Shown: positions 24,607 through 33,573, counted from the first letter of the stretch. The stretch: DNA of 64,000 nucleotides from UBA8752 sp002172485 (GCA_042089915.1 JBELJZ010000001.1:1-64000); one strand, 5' to 3'. The notes: generated by a model from the letters alone, not told the origin. Numbers and translations are program-made.

Positions 24607-25205
24607 GATGCAGAATCAATGGGGTGTACTGCTCCATCGTGGAGCGCATAAGTGTGGCCGGACTCGGGGCACGTGGCCATGCCCTGGTCATCGAATTCGA
24701 GGCGATGTCCAAAGGCACTCATCCATCCCACTTGTCGGGCAGGATTGCCGAGGACCAACGCATGGGCGGGAACGTCCTTGGTCACCACTGCTCCGGCGCC
24801 GATGAAGGCGTAGGGGCCGATGTCATGGCCGCATACGATGGTGGCATTGGCGCCGATGGAGGCCCCGTGGCCAACGCGTGTCTGGGCGTATTGGCCACGG
24901 CGAACCACGGCGCTGCGTGGGTTGGTGATGTTGGTGAACACACAGCTCGGCCCGAGGAACACATCGTCCTCACAGGTCACGCCTGTGTAAAGGCTGACGT
25001 TGTTCTGGACCTTGCAGTTTCGGCCGAGAACGACATCCGGACTGATGACCACATTCTGTCCGATGTTGCACCCTTCACCCAACGCCGCCCCCGGCATGAT
25101 GTGCGAAAAGTGCCAGATGCGGGTCCCGGCTCCGATGGAACATCCGTCGTCGATGACCGCACTCTCGTGGGCAAACCATCCGTCGTGTTCCACCAGTCCG
25201 CTCAT
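24603..25205 (-). CDS. WlbB/WbpD-like UDP-amino-sugar N-acetyltransferase
   Basis: The 200-residue left-handed beta-helix acetyltransferase has many hexapeptide turns (DDGCSIGAGTRIW, GEGCNIGQNV, VGHGASIGANATIV). The VFTNITNPRSAVVR segment and the closing GNPARQVGW are typical of WlbB/WbpD, which acetylate the 3-amino group of UDP-GlcNAc(3NH2)A in the pathway to di-N-acetylated uronic acids. It overlaps both neighbours by 4 nt. With the 6-dehydrogenase and the aminotransferase it supplies three of the four usual pathway steps. Confidence 0.88.
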   Translation of the reverse strand: MSGLVEHDGWFAHESAVIDDGCSIGAGTRIWHFSHIMPGAALGEGCNIGQNVVISPDVVLGRNCKVQNNVSLYTGVTCEDDVFLGPSCVFTNITNPRSAVVRRGQYAQTRVGHGASIGANATIVCGHDIGPYAFIGAGAVVTKDVPAHALVLGNPARQVGWMSAFGHRLEFDDQGMATCPESGHTYALHDGAVHPIDSAS

Positions 25206-26185
25206 TTGCTGTAGGAGGTGAAATCTTTGTGTTCGGTCTTGCGCAGGTCCGCTTCGGAGAGGCCCTTGAAGTAGTCGTAGGTGATGGCCAACCCTTCCGA
25301 CCGGCCCACTTTCGGGGTCCAGTCCAACACCTCTTTGGCACGGGAAATGTCCGGTCGCCGTTGTTTCGGGTCGTCCTGGGGCAAAGGCTTGTAGATCACC
25401 TTTTGGTCCGTGCCGGTCAGGGAGATGATCTCGTCGGCGAAGTCGGCGATGCTGATTTCGTCGGGGTTGCCCACGTTGACGGGGCGGGTCTCGTCGGACA
25501 GGAGGAGGCGGTAAATGCCCTCCACCAGATCGTCGACATAACAGAAGCTCCGCGTTTGACTGCCATCTCCAAACACCGTGAGGTCCTCTCCCCGCAGGGC
25601 TTGGCCGATGAAGGCGGGCAGCACCCGGCCATCGTTGAGGCGCATCCGGGGACCGTATGTGTTGAAGATCCGCACGATGCGGGTCTCGAGTCCATGGAAG
25701 GTGTGGTAGGCCATGGTCATGGCCTCCTGGAAGCGTTTGGCTTCATCGTAAACACCCCGGGGCCCGACAGGGTTGACGTGGCCCCAGTACTCCTCGTGTT
25801 GCGGGTGCACCTCCGGGTCACCGTAGACCTCGCTGGTGCTGGCGATGAGCATCCTGGCCCTTTTGACCCGCGCCAGGCCCAGACAATTGTGCACCCCGAG
25901 TGACCCCACCTTGAGGGTCTGAATCGGGATTTTCAGATAGTCAATGGGACTGGCGGGAGAGGCGAAGTGGAGGATGTAGTCGAGTTCACCCTTGACATGG
26001 ATGAACTGGCTGACATCGTGGTGGTGGAACTCGAATCGGTCGAGGCCCATCAGGTGCTCGATGTTGCGGAGGTCCCCTGTGATGAGGTTGTCCATGCCGA
26101 TCACAAGACAGCCTTCTGCCACGAACCGGTCGCAGAGGTGGGAGCCGAGGAACCCTGCGGCTCCTGTAATCAGGACCCGTTTCAT
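25202..26185 (-). CDS. UDP-glucuronate decarboxylase (UDP-xylose synthase type)
   Basis: The 327-residue short-chain dehydrogenase/reductase has NAD site ITGAAGFLGSHLCDRF, the signature TSEVYGDPEVHPQHE-EYWG and catalytic YxxxK in GVYDEAKRFQEA. These match UXS-type enzymes that convert UDP-glucuronate to UDP-xylose. The upstream UDP-glucose dehydrogenase makes its substrate, and the two genes overlap by 4 nt, so the pair is a UDP-xylose branch. The ATG at 26185 gives the canonical MKRVLITG start. Confidence 0.9.
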   Translation of the reverse strand: MKRVLITGAAGFLGSHLCDRFVAEGCLVIGMDNLITGDLRNIEHLMGLDRFEFHHHDVSQFIHVKGELDYILHFASPASPIDYLKIPIQTLKVGSLGVHNCLGLARVKRARMLIASTSEVYGDPEVHPQHEEYWGHVNPVGPRGVYDEAKRFQEAMTMAYHTFHGLETRIVRIFNTYGPRMRLNDGRVLPAFIGQALRGEDLTVFGDGSQTRSFCYVDDLVEGIYRLLLSDETRPVNVGNPDEISIADFADEIISLTGTDQKVIYKPLPQDDPKQRRPDISRAKEVLDWTPKVGRSEGLAITYDYFKGLSEADLRKTEHKDFTSYSK

Positions 26186-27495
26186 ACCGAGGTGGCGCGG
26201 CGGCCGATGGAGGTGTATTCCCAACCGCCTTGCTGCATGTCCTCCACATCGTAGAGGTTGCGGCCATCGAAGATGACGGGGTTGTTCAAAGCGGATTTCA
26301 TGCGGCCGAAGTCTGGCGTTCGGAAAACCTGCCACTCCGTGCAGATGAGCAGGGCGTCGGCGCCTTCGATGGCACCGTACGGATCGTCGGCAAAGGCGAT
26401 GCGGTCTCCCAGCCGGCCTCTGACGTTGTCCATGGCTTCCGGGTCGTAAGCGCACACGGTGGCCCCGGCTTCGAGCAGCTTCTCGATCATGTACAGGGCG
26501 GGTGCTTCGCGGATGTCGTCGGTCTCGGGCTTGAAGGCCAGTCCCCAGAGTCCGATGTGAACGCCGTTGAGGTCGCCATTGAACCGATTGCAGATGGGAT
26601 TGAACAGCACCGTTTTCTGGGCTTCATTGACCTCCATCACACTGGTCAGGATTGCGAATTCATGGTCCGCTTGCCGCCCGCTGCGGTGCAGGGCCTGAAC
26701 ATCCTTGGGGAAGCAGCTACCGCCGTACCCGATGCCCGGAAACAGGAAGCGCGGTCCAATGCGGGTGTCGGTGCCAATGCCCCGGCGGACTTTGTCGACG
26801 TCGGCTCCCACCTTCTCGCAGAAGTTCGCGATCTCGTTCATGAACGTGATCTTGGTCGCGAGGAAGGCATTGGCTGCGTACTTGGTCAATTCCGCACTTC
26901 GCTCGTCCATGACGATCAGCGGATTGCCCTGACGCACAAACGGCTGGTAGAGTCGGGTCATGACTTGTTCTGCACGCTCACTTCCCACCCCGATGACCAC
27001 GCGGTCCGGCTTGAGGAAGTCGTCCACGGCGTACCCTTCCCGCAGGAACTCGGGGTTGGAGACCACGTCGAATTCGACTTGGGCATGTGCCGCGACAGCT
27101 GCGGTGACTTTCTCTGCGGTGCCCACCGGCACGGTGCTCTTGTCGACGATGACCTTGTAGTCCGTGATCATCTTGCCCAGCTTGTCGGCCACGCCCAGCA
27201 CGTAGCTCAAGTCGGCGCTGCCATCTTCACCGGGCGGGGTCGGGAGGGCGAGAAAGATGATGTCTGCAGGCTCCACCGCCTCAGTGAGGTCGGTGGTGAA
27301 GCTCAGGCGTCCCGCTTGGATGTTGCGCTCAAACAGAACGTCGAGGTGCGGCTCGTAGATCGGGACTTCCCCATTCCGCATCTTCTCGACCTTCTCAGCG
27401 TCGATGTCCACGCAGATCACTTGGTTGCCTGTTTCTGCGAAACAGGTGCCGGTCACAAGTCCGACATAGCCGGTTCCGACGACTGCAATGTTCAT
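26182..27495 (-). CDS. ugd: UDP-glucose 6-dehydrogenase
   Basis: The 437-residue NAD-dependent enzyme oxidises UDP-glucose to UDP-glucuronate. NAD site VVGTGYVGLVTGTCFAE and the active-site segment FPGIGYGGSCFPKDVQAL with the catalytic Cys are classic. The start MNIAVVGTG at 27495 is the conserved N-terminus. It feeds the decarboxylase downstream and may also supply glucuronate directly. A good -7 box on the minus strand (27522-27529) overlaps the stop of the upstream aminotransferase gene, so the last six operon genes may have their own promoter. Confidence 0.94.
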   Translation of the reverse strand: MNIAVVGTGYVGLVTGTCFAETGNQVICVDIDAEKVEKMRNGEVPIYEPHLDVLFERNIQAGRLSFTTDLTEAVEPADIIFLALPTPPGEDGSADLSYVLGVADKLGKMITDYKVIVDKSTVPVGTAEKVTAAVAAHAQVEFDVVSNPEFLREGYAVDDFLKPDRVVIGVGSERAEQVMTRLYQPFVRQGNPLIVMDERSAELTKYAANAFLATKITFMNEIANFCEKVGADVDKVRRGIGTDTRIGPRFLFPGIGYGGSCFPKDVQALHRSGRQADHEFAILTSVMEVNEAQKTVLFNPICNRFNGDLNGVHIGLWGLAFKPETDDIREAPALYMIEKLLEAGATVCAYDPEAMDNVRGRLGDRIAFADDPYGAIEGADALLICTEWQVFRTPDFGRMKSALNNPVIFDGRNLYDVEDMQQGGWEYTSIGRRATSV

Positions 27496-27520
27496 GGCAA
27501 GATGACGTTTGGCACTTTCC

Positions 27521-28684
27521 TCAAAGGTAATCATCGACCCCCCGGAGGACCGCGTCACACACGAGTTCCTGCTGTTTGGGGGTCATCTCTGTGTGCATGG
27601 GCAGGCTGATGACCCGGTCGGTGAGGTCGTCTGTCACGGGCAATGCTGCCGAGGCGGATGCTACATCTACAAAGGCAGGCTGCTGGTGGATGGGTTTCGG
27701 GTAATACACTCCAAATGGGATGCCTTCTTGTCCCAAGTGACGCGCCAAGTGATCCCGCAGTCCAGGCCCATCCCCCTTGGTGTTGAATTTGAGGGTGTAC
27801 TGGTGGAAGACGTGGTCGGACTTCGGATGCCGGTAGGGGGTGGCGATCATGGGGTGCCCTTCCAGAAGGGCGTCATACCGACCGGCGGCTTCCTGGCGGG
27901 CTGCGTTGTAGTCCTGAAGGTGGGGGAGCTTGACATCGAGGATGGCCGCTTGAATGCTGTCGAGGCGGCTGTTCATGCCGATGATCTCGTGCTCGTATCG
28001 CCGCCGTGAACCGTGGTTGCAGATCATGCGCAGGCGTTCGGCCAGGTCCGCATCTCGGGTAAAGCATGCCCCGCCGTCCCCATAGGCGCCCAAATTCTTG
28101 GAAGGAAAGAAACTGGTGGTGCCGATGGTGCCCATCGTACCAGCTTGCTCCCATTGGCCCGGTGCAGTCTCCCACGAGGAGCCGATGGCCTGTGCCGTGT
28201 CCTCCACCAGTGCGAGGTCGTGGGCATCGGCCAGGGCGCGAAGGGCGGACATGTCCGCGCATTGACCATAGAGGTGCACCGGGAGGATGGCCTTGGTTTT
28301 GGGCGTGATGGCATTGGCAACGGCAGCGGGGTCCAGGGTGAACGTGCACGGGTCCACATCCACCATCACCGGGATGATGCGCAGCAAGTGCAGGATTTCC
28401 ACCGTGGAGATGAAGGTGAAGGAGGGGGTGATGACCTCGTCTCCAGGCCCAATGCCGAGCGCCATGAAGGCCGCTTGGAGCGCATCGGTGCCATTGGCGC
28501 AGGGAATGACATGGACCGGGTCGGATTCCGTACTGCCGAGCCAATTCGCCAAGTTGGCTGTGAAGGACTTGACAGCTGGGCCGTTGATGAATTGGCCGGA
28601 CCGGATCACATTGAGGACGGCCGCGTCGACTTCGTCCTGGATGCGGGCGTATTGCCCGCGTACGTCCACCATGTGCAGTTGCAT
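27521..28684 (-). CDS. DegT/DnrJ/EryC1-family sugar aminotransferase (WbpE/WlbC-like)
   Basis: The 387-residue PLP-dependent enzyme has the Schiff-base Lys in TTSFFPSKNLGAYGDGG and the family N-terminus MVDVRGQYARIQDEV. DegT enzymes transfer an amino group from glutamate to keto sugars. Next to a WbpD-like acetyltransferase and a UDP-HexNAc 6-dehydrogenase, the most likely product is the 3-amino uronic acid of the WbpE/WlbC type. It is the first gene of the operon. A minus-strand TATCTTCG box lies 26 nt before the ATG. Confidence 0.9.
   Translation of the reverse strand: MQLHMVDVRGQYARIQDEVDAAVLNVIRSGQFINGPAVKSFTANLANWLGSTESDPVHVIPCANGTDALQAAFMALGIGPGDEVITPSFTFISTVEILHLLRIIPVMVDVDPCTFTLDPAAVANAITPKTKAILPVHLYGQCADMSALRALADAHDLALVEDTAQAIGSSWETAPGQWEQAGTMGTIGTTSFFPSKNLGAYGDGGACFTRDADLAERLRMICNHGSRRRYEHEIIGMNSRLDSIQAAILDVKLPHLQDYNAARQEAAGRYDALLEGHPMIATPYRHPKSDHVFHQYTLKFNTKGDGPGLRDHLARHLGQEGIPFGVYYPKPIHQQPAFVDVASASAALPVTDDLTDRVISLPMHTEMTPKQQELVCDAVLRGVDDYL
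27522..27529 (-). promoter_or_regulatory. Internal -7 box ahead of ugd, overlapping the upstream stop codon
   Basis: On the minus strand TACCTTTG, a perfect TAnnTTTG match, is followed by A, so that its final TGA is the stop of the aminotransferase gene. It lies 26 nt before the ugd ATG and could give an internal transcript. Confidence 0.45.
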
Positions 28685-28710
28685 GCGCCTCAGGGAGTTG
28701 GGAATGGCGG

Positions 28711-28718
28711 CGAAGATA
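28711..28718 (-). promoter_or_regulatory. -7 box of the nucleotide-sugar operon
   Basis: TATCTTCG on the minus strand ends 26 nt before the aminotransferase ATG at 28684. It lies in the 115-nt divergent region shared with the dockerin-like gene. Confidence 0.45.
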
Positions 28719-28789
28719 ACCCGTGTCCGCTCGCGGGAACGGCCACAAATCGCGCCCTCAGTTTATATAAGACTTCGACAAACAAAATG

Positions 28790-28797
28790 TAAATTCC
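28790..28797 (+). promoter_or_regulatory. -7-like box ahead of the dockerin-like secreted protein
   Basis: TAAATTCC lies 2 nt before the ATG at 28800 and 17 nt before an in-frame ATG at 28815. The second ATG would be compatible with a short normal leader. The flanking 40 bases are distinctly AT-rich, as expected for a promoter. Confidence 0.35.
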
Positions 28798-28799
28798 TG

Positions 28800-29294
28800 A
28801 TGACCGAATCTGTCATGCCTTCCATCTCCACTCCCTGTTTGCGGGCCCTCGTGCTCGTGTTGGTGTCCATGGTCTCTTTTCCCGGACAGTCTCAAGCGTT
28901 CAACCCAGATGCCAATGGCGACGGACAGATTGGTGCAAGCGATGTCATCGCGGTATTGGCAGTCTTCGGGATGCCCTATGACGCGGCCGATGTGGGCCCG
29001 TCCATCCTTCACTTCGACCCAGACACACTCGGCACCCTCCCCTTGGGATACGACCTCTACATCGCGGAAAACTTCACTTTTCCCTACCTCTACGTGACCG
29101 TACCGGATGGGGAGTTCCCGGGCCAATCCTTTCGGTTGGCGGTGGAAAAGCAGGCCGACATGGCTGACCAGCAGATCTACCTGCAAGACGCAATGGGGAA
29201 TTGGTTGGCCCTGGCCCGCCAATACGACACCAACGGGCGCTTTGCCGAGCTGGTGTGGACAGGCCAGCGTTGGGTCACAGGCGTACTGGATTGA
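28800..29294 (+). CDS. Small secreted protein with dockerin-like calcium motif
   Basis: The 164-residue protein has a signal peptide (LRALVLVLVSMVSFPGQSQA). The mature part begins with a dockerin/EF-hand-like motif (DANGDGQIGASDVIAVLAVFG), which probably binds calcium. The remainder is a beta-rich domain I do not recognise. It resembles the C-terminal motifs of the M43 protease (29493-33521) and of the arylsulfotransferase-like protein (36430-38406), but here the motif is N-terminal. An alternative start at 28815 would give a more usual signal peptide. It is divergent from the sugar operon; export route and function unknown. Confidence 0.65.
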   Translation: MTESVMPSISTPCLRALVLVLVSMVSFPGQSQAFNPDANGDGQIGASDVIAVLAVFGMPYDAADVGPSILHFDPDTLGTLPLGYDLYIAENFTFPYLYVTVPDGEFPGQSFRLAVEKQADMADQQIYLQDAMGNWLALARQYDTNGRFAELVWTGQRWVTGVLD

Positions 29295-29352
29295 GATCCC
29301 TCGGTACTTCAGCATCTCCGCCTTCTGGCATTGTTTTGCACCTTCGCCACAT

Positions 29353-29437
29353 GCCCGGATGGTGGAATTGGTAGACACGACAGACTTAAACTCTGTTGGC
29401 CCGTAGGGCCGTGCGGGTTCAAGTCCCGCTCCGGGTA
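29353..29437 (+). tRNA. tRNA-Leu (anticodon TAA)
   Basis: A class II tRNA is visible. The acceptor stem GCCCGGA pairs with TCCGGGT (G1-T72 wobble), the anticodon stem ACAGA/TCTGT encloses CTTAAAC, a long variable arm follows, and the T-arm is GCGGG-TTCAAGT-CCCGC. The anticodon TAA reads UUA/UUG leucine codons. CCA is not encoded. Confidence 0.97.
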
Positions 29438-29472
29438 CAAAAAAGCCCCGACCGCAAGGCCGGGGCTTTTTC
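29438..29472 (+). terminator. Strong intrinsic terminator after tRNA-Leu
   Basis: AAAAAGCCCCG (29440-29450) pairs with CGGGGCTTTTT (29461-29471) around ACCGCAAGGC. The A-tract and T-tract make it usable from both strands. It sits between the tRNA and the convergent M43 protease gene. Confidence 0.9.
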
Positions 29473-29492
29473 ATGGCCGCGATGGCCGAGGT

Positions 29493-32400
29493 TCATTCAC
29501 AGCTCGTTCCGAAGATGGAGAGCATGACCAGCATGTCGGAGGTGGTGACCCCGTCGTCGCCGTTCATGTCGTAGGTGCAGTTGGACGGACATCCGAAGTC
29601 ACCGAGGAGCAACAGGATGTCGCCGATGCCGATCAGGCCGTCGTTGTTGAAGTCACCGAAGCACTCGTTCACCTCCTGGAACGTCAGGCTCTGCTGGAGG
29701 ACCTGAGGGTTGGAGCCGTCCGCGGCCCGGGTTTGGAGGTTGACGGTCAGGCTCACCTCACCATCGGTGGTCAGCTGTGCAATGAGCACGTGTCCGTCCG
29801 CATTGGGGAAGGCCGCTGGTTCGAGGTCGGGGTAGATGAAGATCGAGCCACCGTTGACATCGTCGGCCACAATGCTGCCGCCAGCGCCTTCGAAGTCGGC
29901 AAAATCCAGTCCAATGGTGCTGACATCTGCAGTGTTGTCTTCGCCACCAATGGTCAGCCAGCTGTCATAGGCGAGGTCGGGATCGACCGGCAGCACAGCG
30001 GGGTTGATGCTCACGGCGAGCGGGCCGCCGAGTGCATTCTGGTAGAATGCTGTGGTGGTGTTGATGGTCATCGGGACGCTATCAAATCCATACACCGCCA
30101 CGAGTTGCTCTGTCGGGTCGGAGAATTCAGCCCACACGCGGTATGTCGTCATGCCACCAATGGTGTTCTGACCGACCACGTCGTATCCAAGTTGCACAAA
30201 GCTGCTCGGAGCAGACTCATCTTCATCACAGATGCCGTCGCCGTCACTGTCGTTCAGGCAGTTGCCGTCACAATCGAGGTTGTCAGCCAGCGGGTATGTG
30301 CAGGAACCGTCGTCGACTGTCGCATCCGGATTGTAGTTGCAGGCCAGTGGGTCGGTGCAGTCGGAGCAGGTGCTGTTGTCTCCACCACAAACGCCGCAGC
30401 TGTCGTCGAAGAGGCAAGAACCGTCGTCGACCGTGGCGTCGGCGTCGTAGTTACAGCTCGTGGGGTCAGTGCAGCCATAGCAGCTGAAGTCGCAGGCCCC
30501 GTTGTCGGTTTCGGCGGTCGGGTCATAATTGCAGGCGGTGTTGTCGGTACAACCAAAGCCTTCGCCCACACAAAAGGACGTCGCATCTGCGTCTCCGAAT
30601 TCGCCGCCTTCAGCGAGGGTGACGCCATCGACCGTCAGGGTGTAGGAGCCCGGTCCGTAGGTGCAGCACATGCCGTCGCCCCAGCTGTCGAACACGGTCA
30701 GGGTGTAGCAGCCGTTGGGCGCGCAGAACGATTCGATGGCCGTGGTGCCGGCACCCGAATACGGTCCGCCCGAGGCGGTGGTGACACCGGTCGAGTCGGT
30801 CAGGGTCCAGGTGGTCTCGGTGGGATAGTTGTCGAAGTTTAGGGTCAACACAAAGTCCAAGCCCTCGGTCAGGCAGGATCCGTCATCAAGGATGGCATCT
30901 GCATCATAGTTGCACGCTGCAGGGTCGGTGCAGCCGCTGCAGTTGCTGTCATCGCCGCCACAGATGCCGCACTGGTCGAGTTGCAGGCACGAGCCATCGT
31001 CCACCACGGCAGCGGGATCATAGTTACAAGCGGTGCTGTCGGTGCAGCCTCCGCAGGTGCTGTTGTCTCCGGCGCACACCCCGCAGAGATCAAAGTCGGC
31101 ACAGGACCCATCGTCGGTGGTGGCGTTGGCGTCGTAGTTGCAGAATGCTGGGTCTGTGCACCCTTCCACGACCCCGCCGATGCACACGTCGTGGACGGTG
31201 ATGTCGGCCACGTAGGTCACGGCACCACTGGAGCTCCAGCCGTTGACGAGCTGGAGGGTCCAGTCTCCGCTGCCTGTGAGTCCGGCAGCTGAGAGGTCGA
31301 CCGAGGCGGTGTACATCCCGGACACGCTGACCGTCCAGTCCTCGGGCCAAATGCTGCTGTACCCACCGAGGTCTTCACATCCGGCGGTGATAGCGGAACT
31401 GAATCCGCCAAATTCAATGCAGTTGCCATCTGGAGAGGTGATCACGACCAGCATGTCTGCAGGCCAGCTTCCATTGTCATTGGTGTAGTCGAGGGTGATG
31501 TCGATTCCGCTGACCTCGCCTGTCCCAGCAAACGTCGCCGGCGCTCCAACTTCTCCCCCAAGGAGGGATTCGGTGATGGTCAGGTCTGTGAAGCAGTCGC
31601 AGATGCCGCCCGGTGGAGCATAGGTGCAGGAGGCATCGTCGATGGTGGCATTGGGGTTGTAGTTGCAGGCCGTGCTATCGGTGCAGCCCACACAGCTAGA
31701 TCCATCACCAGCACACACGCCGCATTGGTCCACCTCTGCGCAGGATCCGTCGTCCACGGTGGCGTTCGGATTGTAGTTGCAAAAGGCTGGGTTGGTGCAG
31801 CCCAAGCAGCTGAAATCACAGGTTCCGTCGTCGCCAACGGCATCGGGGTTGTAGTTGCATGCGCCAGCATCCATGCAGCCGAGCACGACGTCTCCGACAC
31901 ACACTTCGTTGGAATCGACGGAGGCGAAATCTCCGCCTGAGGCGAGAACCTCACCATCTTGGGAGAACTCGTAGCCCCCCGTACCGTAGGCGCAGCACAT
32001 GCCATCGCCAAAGCTGTCATAGACGTTGAGCGTGTAGCAACCGTCGCCCACGCAGGAGGTCTCGACCACGGTGCCGTTTCCACTGTAGGGGCCACCATTC
32101 CAGACGGCATCGCCGTTGGCATTGACCAGTTCCCAGGTGGTTTCTCCCGGATAGTTGTCGAGGGTCAGCGTCATGACCACATCGACGCCTTGGGAGTCCA
32201 AGCTGAAGCTGCTGCTGCCGCTGTCGTTGTCGTTGTTTTGGTCAAAACCCCCGTTCGGGGCAGAAACGGCCACATCGAAAGTGTGGTCTCCATCGCCCGG
32301 CGTCAAGGTGGGCAACGTGATGGCCTCTGATTCCCCGAATTCGAGACTGCCCGTCCAGCTGAAGGTGTCATCCGCACCGCCGTCCACAGAGTAGGTGATG

Positions 32401-33521
32401 GTAGCGGAGGTGAGGGGGTTGGCGCCGTAGTTGAACAGGGTCACTGACGGCGTCACATTGGTGGCGCAAGAGAAGCCCGAAGGTGCGCCGACTTCAAGGA
32501 TGGCGGCATCCAAGTCGAAGTTCGGTACGGCGGGCAGGCAGCCGTTGGAGCTGAGCAGGCTGACGCGGGTTCCACCCGGTGCAAACAAGGCCTGCATCCG
32601 GTCCGCTTGCCCCTGTGAGAACACATTCATGCAGGCATCTTCGCTGTAGTCCATGTAGTTCTGGACCATGTCCTCCGACCCACAGCTCACACTGCCGATT
32701 GCACAGCCGTAATTGGCGCCATCGGACTCTGGGGTGTCGGCGACAAAGTCGTCGGTGCCACAAGGGCCATCGCCCCAGATGTGGCGGAGGTTGAGCCAGT
32801 GTCCCACCTCATGGGTGGCGGTGCGACCGAGGTTGTAGGCGCCGGCACCCGCTCCGTTCAAGCCCACGAACCGGTATCCGCAGACAATGCCATCCGTGGC
32901 TGCAGTCCCGCCCGGGAACTGCGCATATCCGAGCAAACCGCCTCCGAGATTGCAAACCCAAAAATTCATGTAGTCCTCACGAGGCCAAGCATCAGATCCA
33001 CCCGCACTGCTGAATTTTACATTGTCCGAGCTGCCGAAACTTCCCACCGTGGTGGGAACGCGGAGAATGCCGTCCGTAGGCGCCCCATTGGGGTCGCGCG
33101 AGGCCAGACAGAATTCGATTTCCGTGTCTGCCGCCTGCGGCCACAGGCTGTCTTGGTCTGCGTTGAGCCTGCGGAAATCGTCGTTGAGCGTTTGAATCTG
33201 TTCCTGAAGTCTGGAGTCTGGAATGTTCTCCTGATCATTGGAGTAGACCACGTGGAACACCACGGGAATGGTGACCACGACCGGTTGCATTTGCGCACCA
33301 TTGGCTCGGGCCTCTTGACGGGCCTGCACAAATGCAGCCGTCTGCTTCTCGAGATCGCTGTGTCGTTTGGCGTAGGCGGCGTCCAGTCCCATCAGCTGGA
33401 CGTGCTTCTCATGTGCGGCGCATTTGCGCTGGGCAGGAGCCGTCGGTGTCTTGGCTTGGGTCCAGACGGTGGAAGGGGCGCTCAACAGCAGGGTGAGCAC
33501 GAGGATGCAAAAGGTTCTCAT
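29493..33521 (-). CDS. Secreted M43-family metalloprotease with cysteine-rich GCTD repeats and dockerin-like C-terminus
   Basis: The protein has 1342 residues and a signal peptide (~22 residues). An M43 (cytophagalysin/pappalysin) domain follows, with zinc motif HEVGHWLNLRH near residue 236 and the Met-turn region YMDYSEDACMN. Next come two homologous beta domains (DNYPGETTW and DNYPTETTW types with DGMCC), a proprotein-convertase P-like domain (~640-760) and nine GC(T/M/S)D-x-x-x-CNY-x-x-x-A repeats with D-D-G-S-C ends. A cohesin-like region leads to two dockerin-like motifs (DFNNDGLIGIGDILLLL and DMNGDDGVTTSDMLVML), and the protein ends FGTSCE. There is no type-A T9SS tail. It probably degrades extracellular protein; substrate unknown. 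Confidence 0.88.
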   Translation of the reverse strand: MRTFCILVLTLLLSAPSTVWTQAKTPTAPAQRKCAAHEKHVQLMGLDAAYAKRHSDLEKQTAAFVQARQEARANGAQMQPVVVTIPVVFHVVYSNDQENIPDSRLQEQIQTLNDDFRRLNADQDSLWPQAADTEIEFCLASRDPNGAPTDGILRVPTTVGSFGSSDNVKFSSAGGSDAWPREDYMNFWVCNLGGGLLGYAQFPGGTAATDGIVCGYRFVGLNGAGAGAYNLGRTATHEVGHWLNLRHIWGDGPCGTDDFVADTPESDGANYGCAIGSVSCGSEDMVQNYMDYSEDACMNVFSQGQADRMQALFAPGGTRVSLLSSNGCLPAVPNFDLDAAILEVGAPSGFSCATNVTPSVTLFNYGANPLTSATITYSVDGGADDTFSWTGSLEFGESEAITLPTLTPGDGDHTFDVAVSAPNGGFDQNNDNDSGSSSFSLDSQGVDVVMTLTLDNYPGETTWELVNANGDAVWNGGPYSGNGTVVETSCVGDGCYTLNVYDSFGDGMCCAYGTGGYEFSQDGEVLASGGDFASVDSNEVCVGDVVLGCMDAGACNYNPDAVGDDGTCDFSCLGCTNPAFCNYNPNATVDDGSCAEVDQCGVCAGDGSSCVGCTDSTACNYNPNATIDDASCTYAPPGGICDCFTDLTITESLLGGEVGAPATFAGTGEVSGIDITLDYTNDNGSWPADMLVVITSPDGNCIEFGGFSSAITAGCEDLGGYSSIWPEDWTVSVSGMYTASVDLSAAGLTGSGDWTLQLVNGWSSSGAVTYVADITVHDVCIGGVVEGCTDPAFCNYDANATTDDGSCADFDLCGVCAGDNSTCGGCTDSTACNYDPAAVVDDGSCLQLDQCGICGGDDSNCSGCTDPAACNYDADAILDDGSCLTEGLDFVLTLNFDNYPTETTWTLTDSTGVTTASGGPYSGAGTTAIESFCAPNGCYTLTVFDSWGDGMCCTYGPGSYTLTVDGVTLAEGGEFGDADATSFCVGEGFGCTDNTACNYDPTAETDNGACDFSCYGCTDPTSCNYDADATVDDGSCLFDDSCGVCGGDNSTCSDCTDPLACNYNPDATVDDGSCTYPLADNLDCDGNCLNDSDGDGICDEDESAPSSFVQLGYDVVGQNTIGGMTTYRVWAEFSDPTEQLVAVYGFDSVPMTINTTTAFYQNALGGPLAVSINPAVLPVDPDLAYDSWLTIGGEDNTADVSTIGLDFADFEGAGGSIVADDVNGGSIFIYPDLEPAAFPNADGHVLIAQLTTDGEVSLTVNLQTRAADGSNPQVLQQSLTFQEVNECFGDFNNDGLIGIGDILLLLGDFGCPSNCTYDMNGDDGVTTSDMLVMLSIFGTSCE
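29500..29680 (-). repeat. Two dockerin-like motifs at the M43 protease C-terminus
   Basis: Two tandem segments encode the DxNxDGxxxxxDxLxLLxxFG pattern, and the second ends the protein. The same pattern closes the arylsulfotransferase-like protein at 38406. Asp/Asn ligands at the usual EF-hand positions suggest calcium binding. Confidence 0.6.
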
Positions 33522-33573
33522 GGTGAGGCGTAAAAGGGAGTCTCATAAGGTCACATAAATTCTCCAAACCAAC

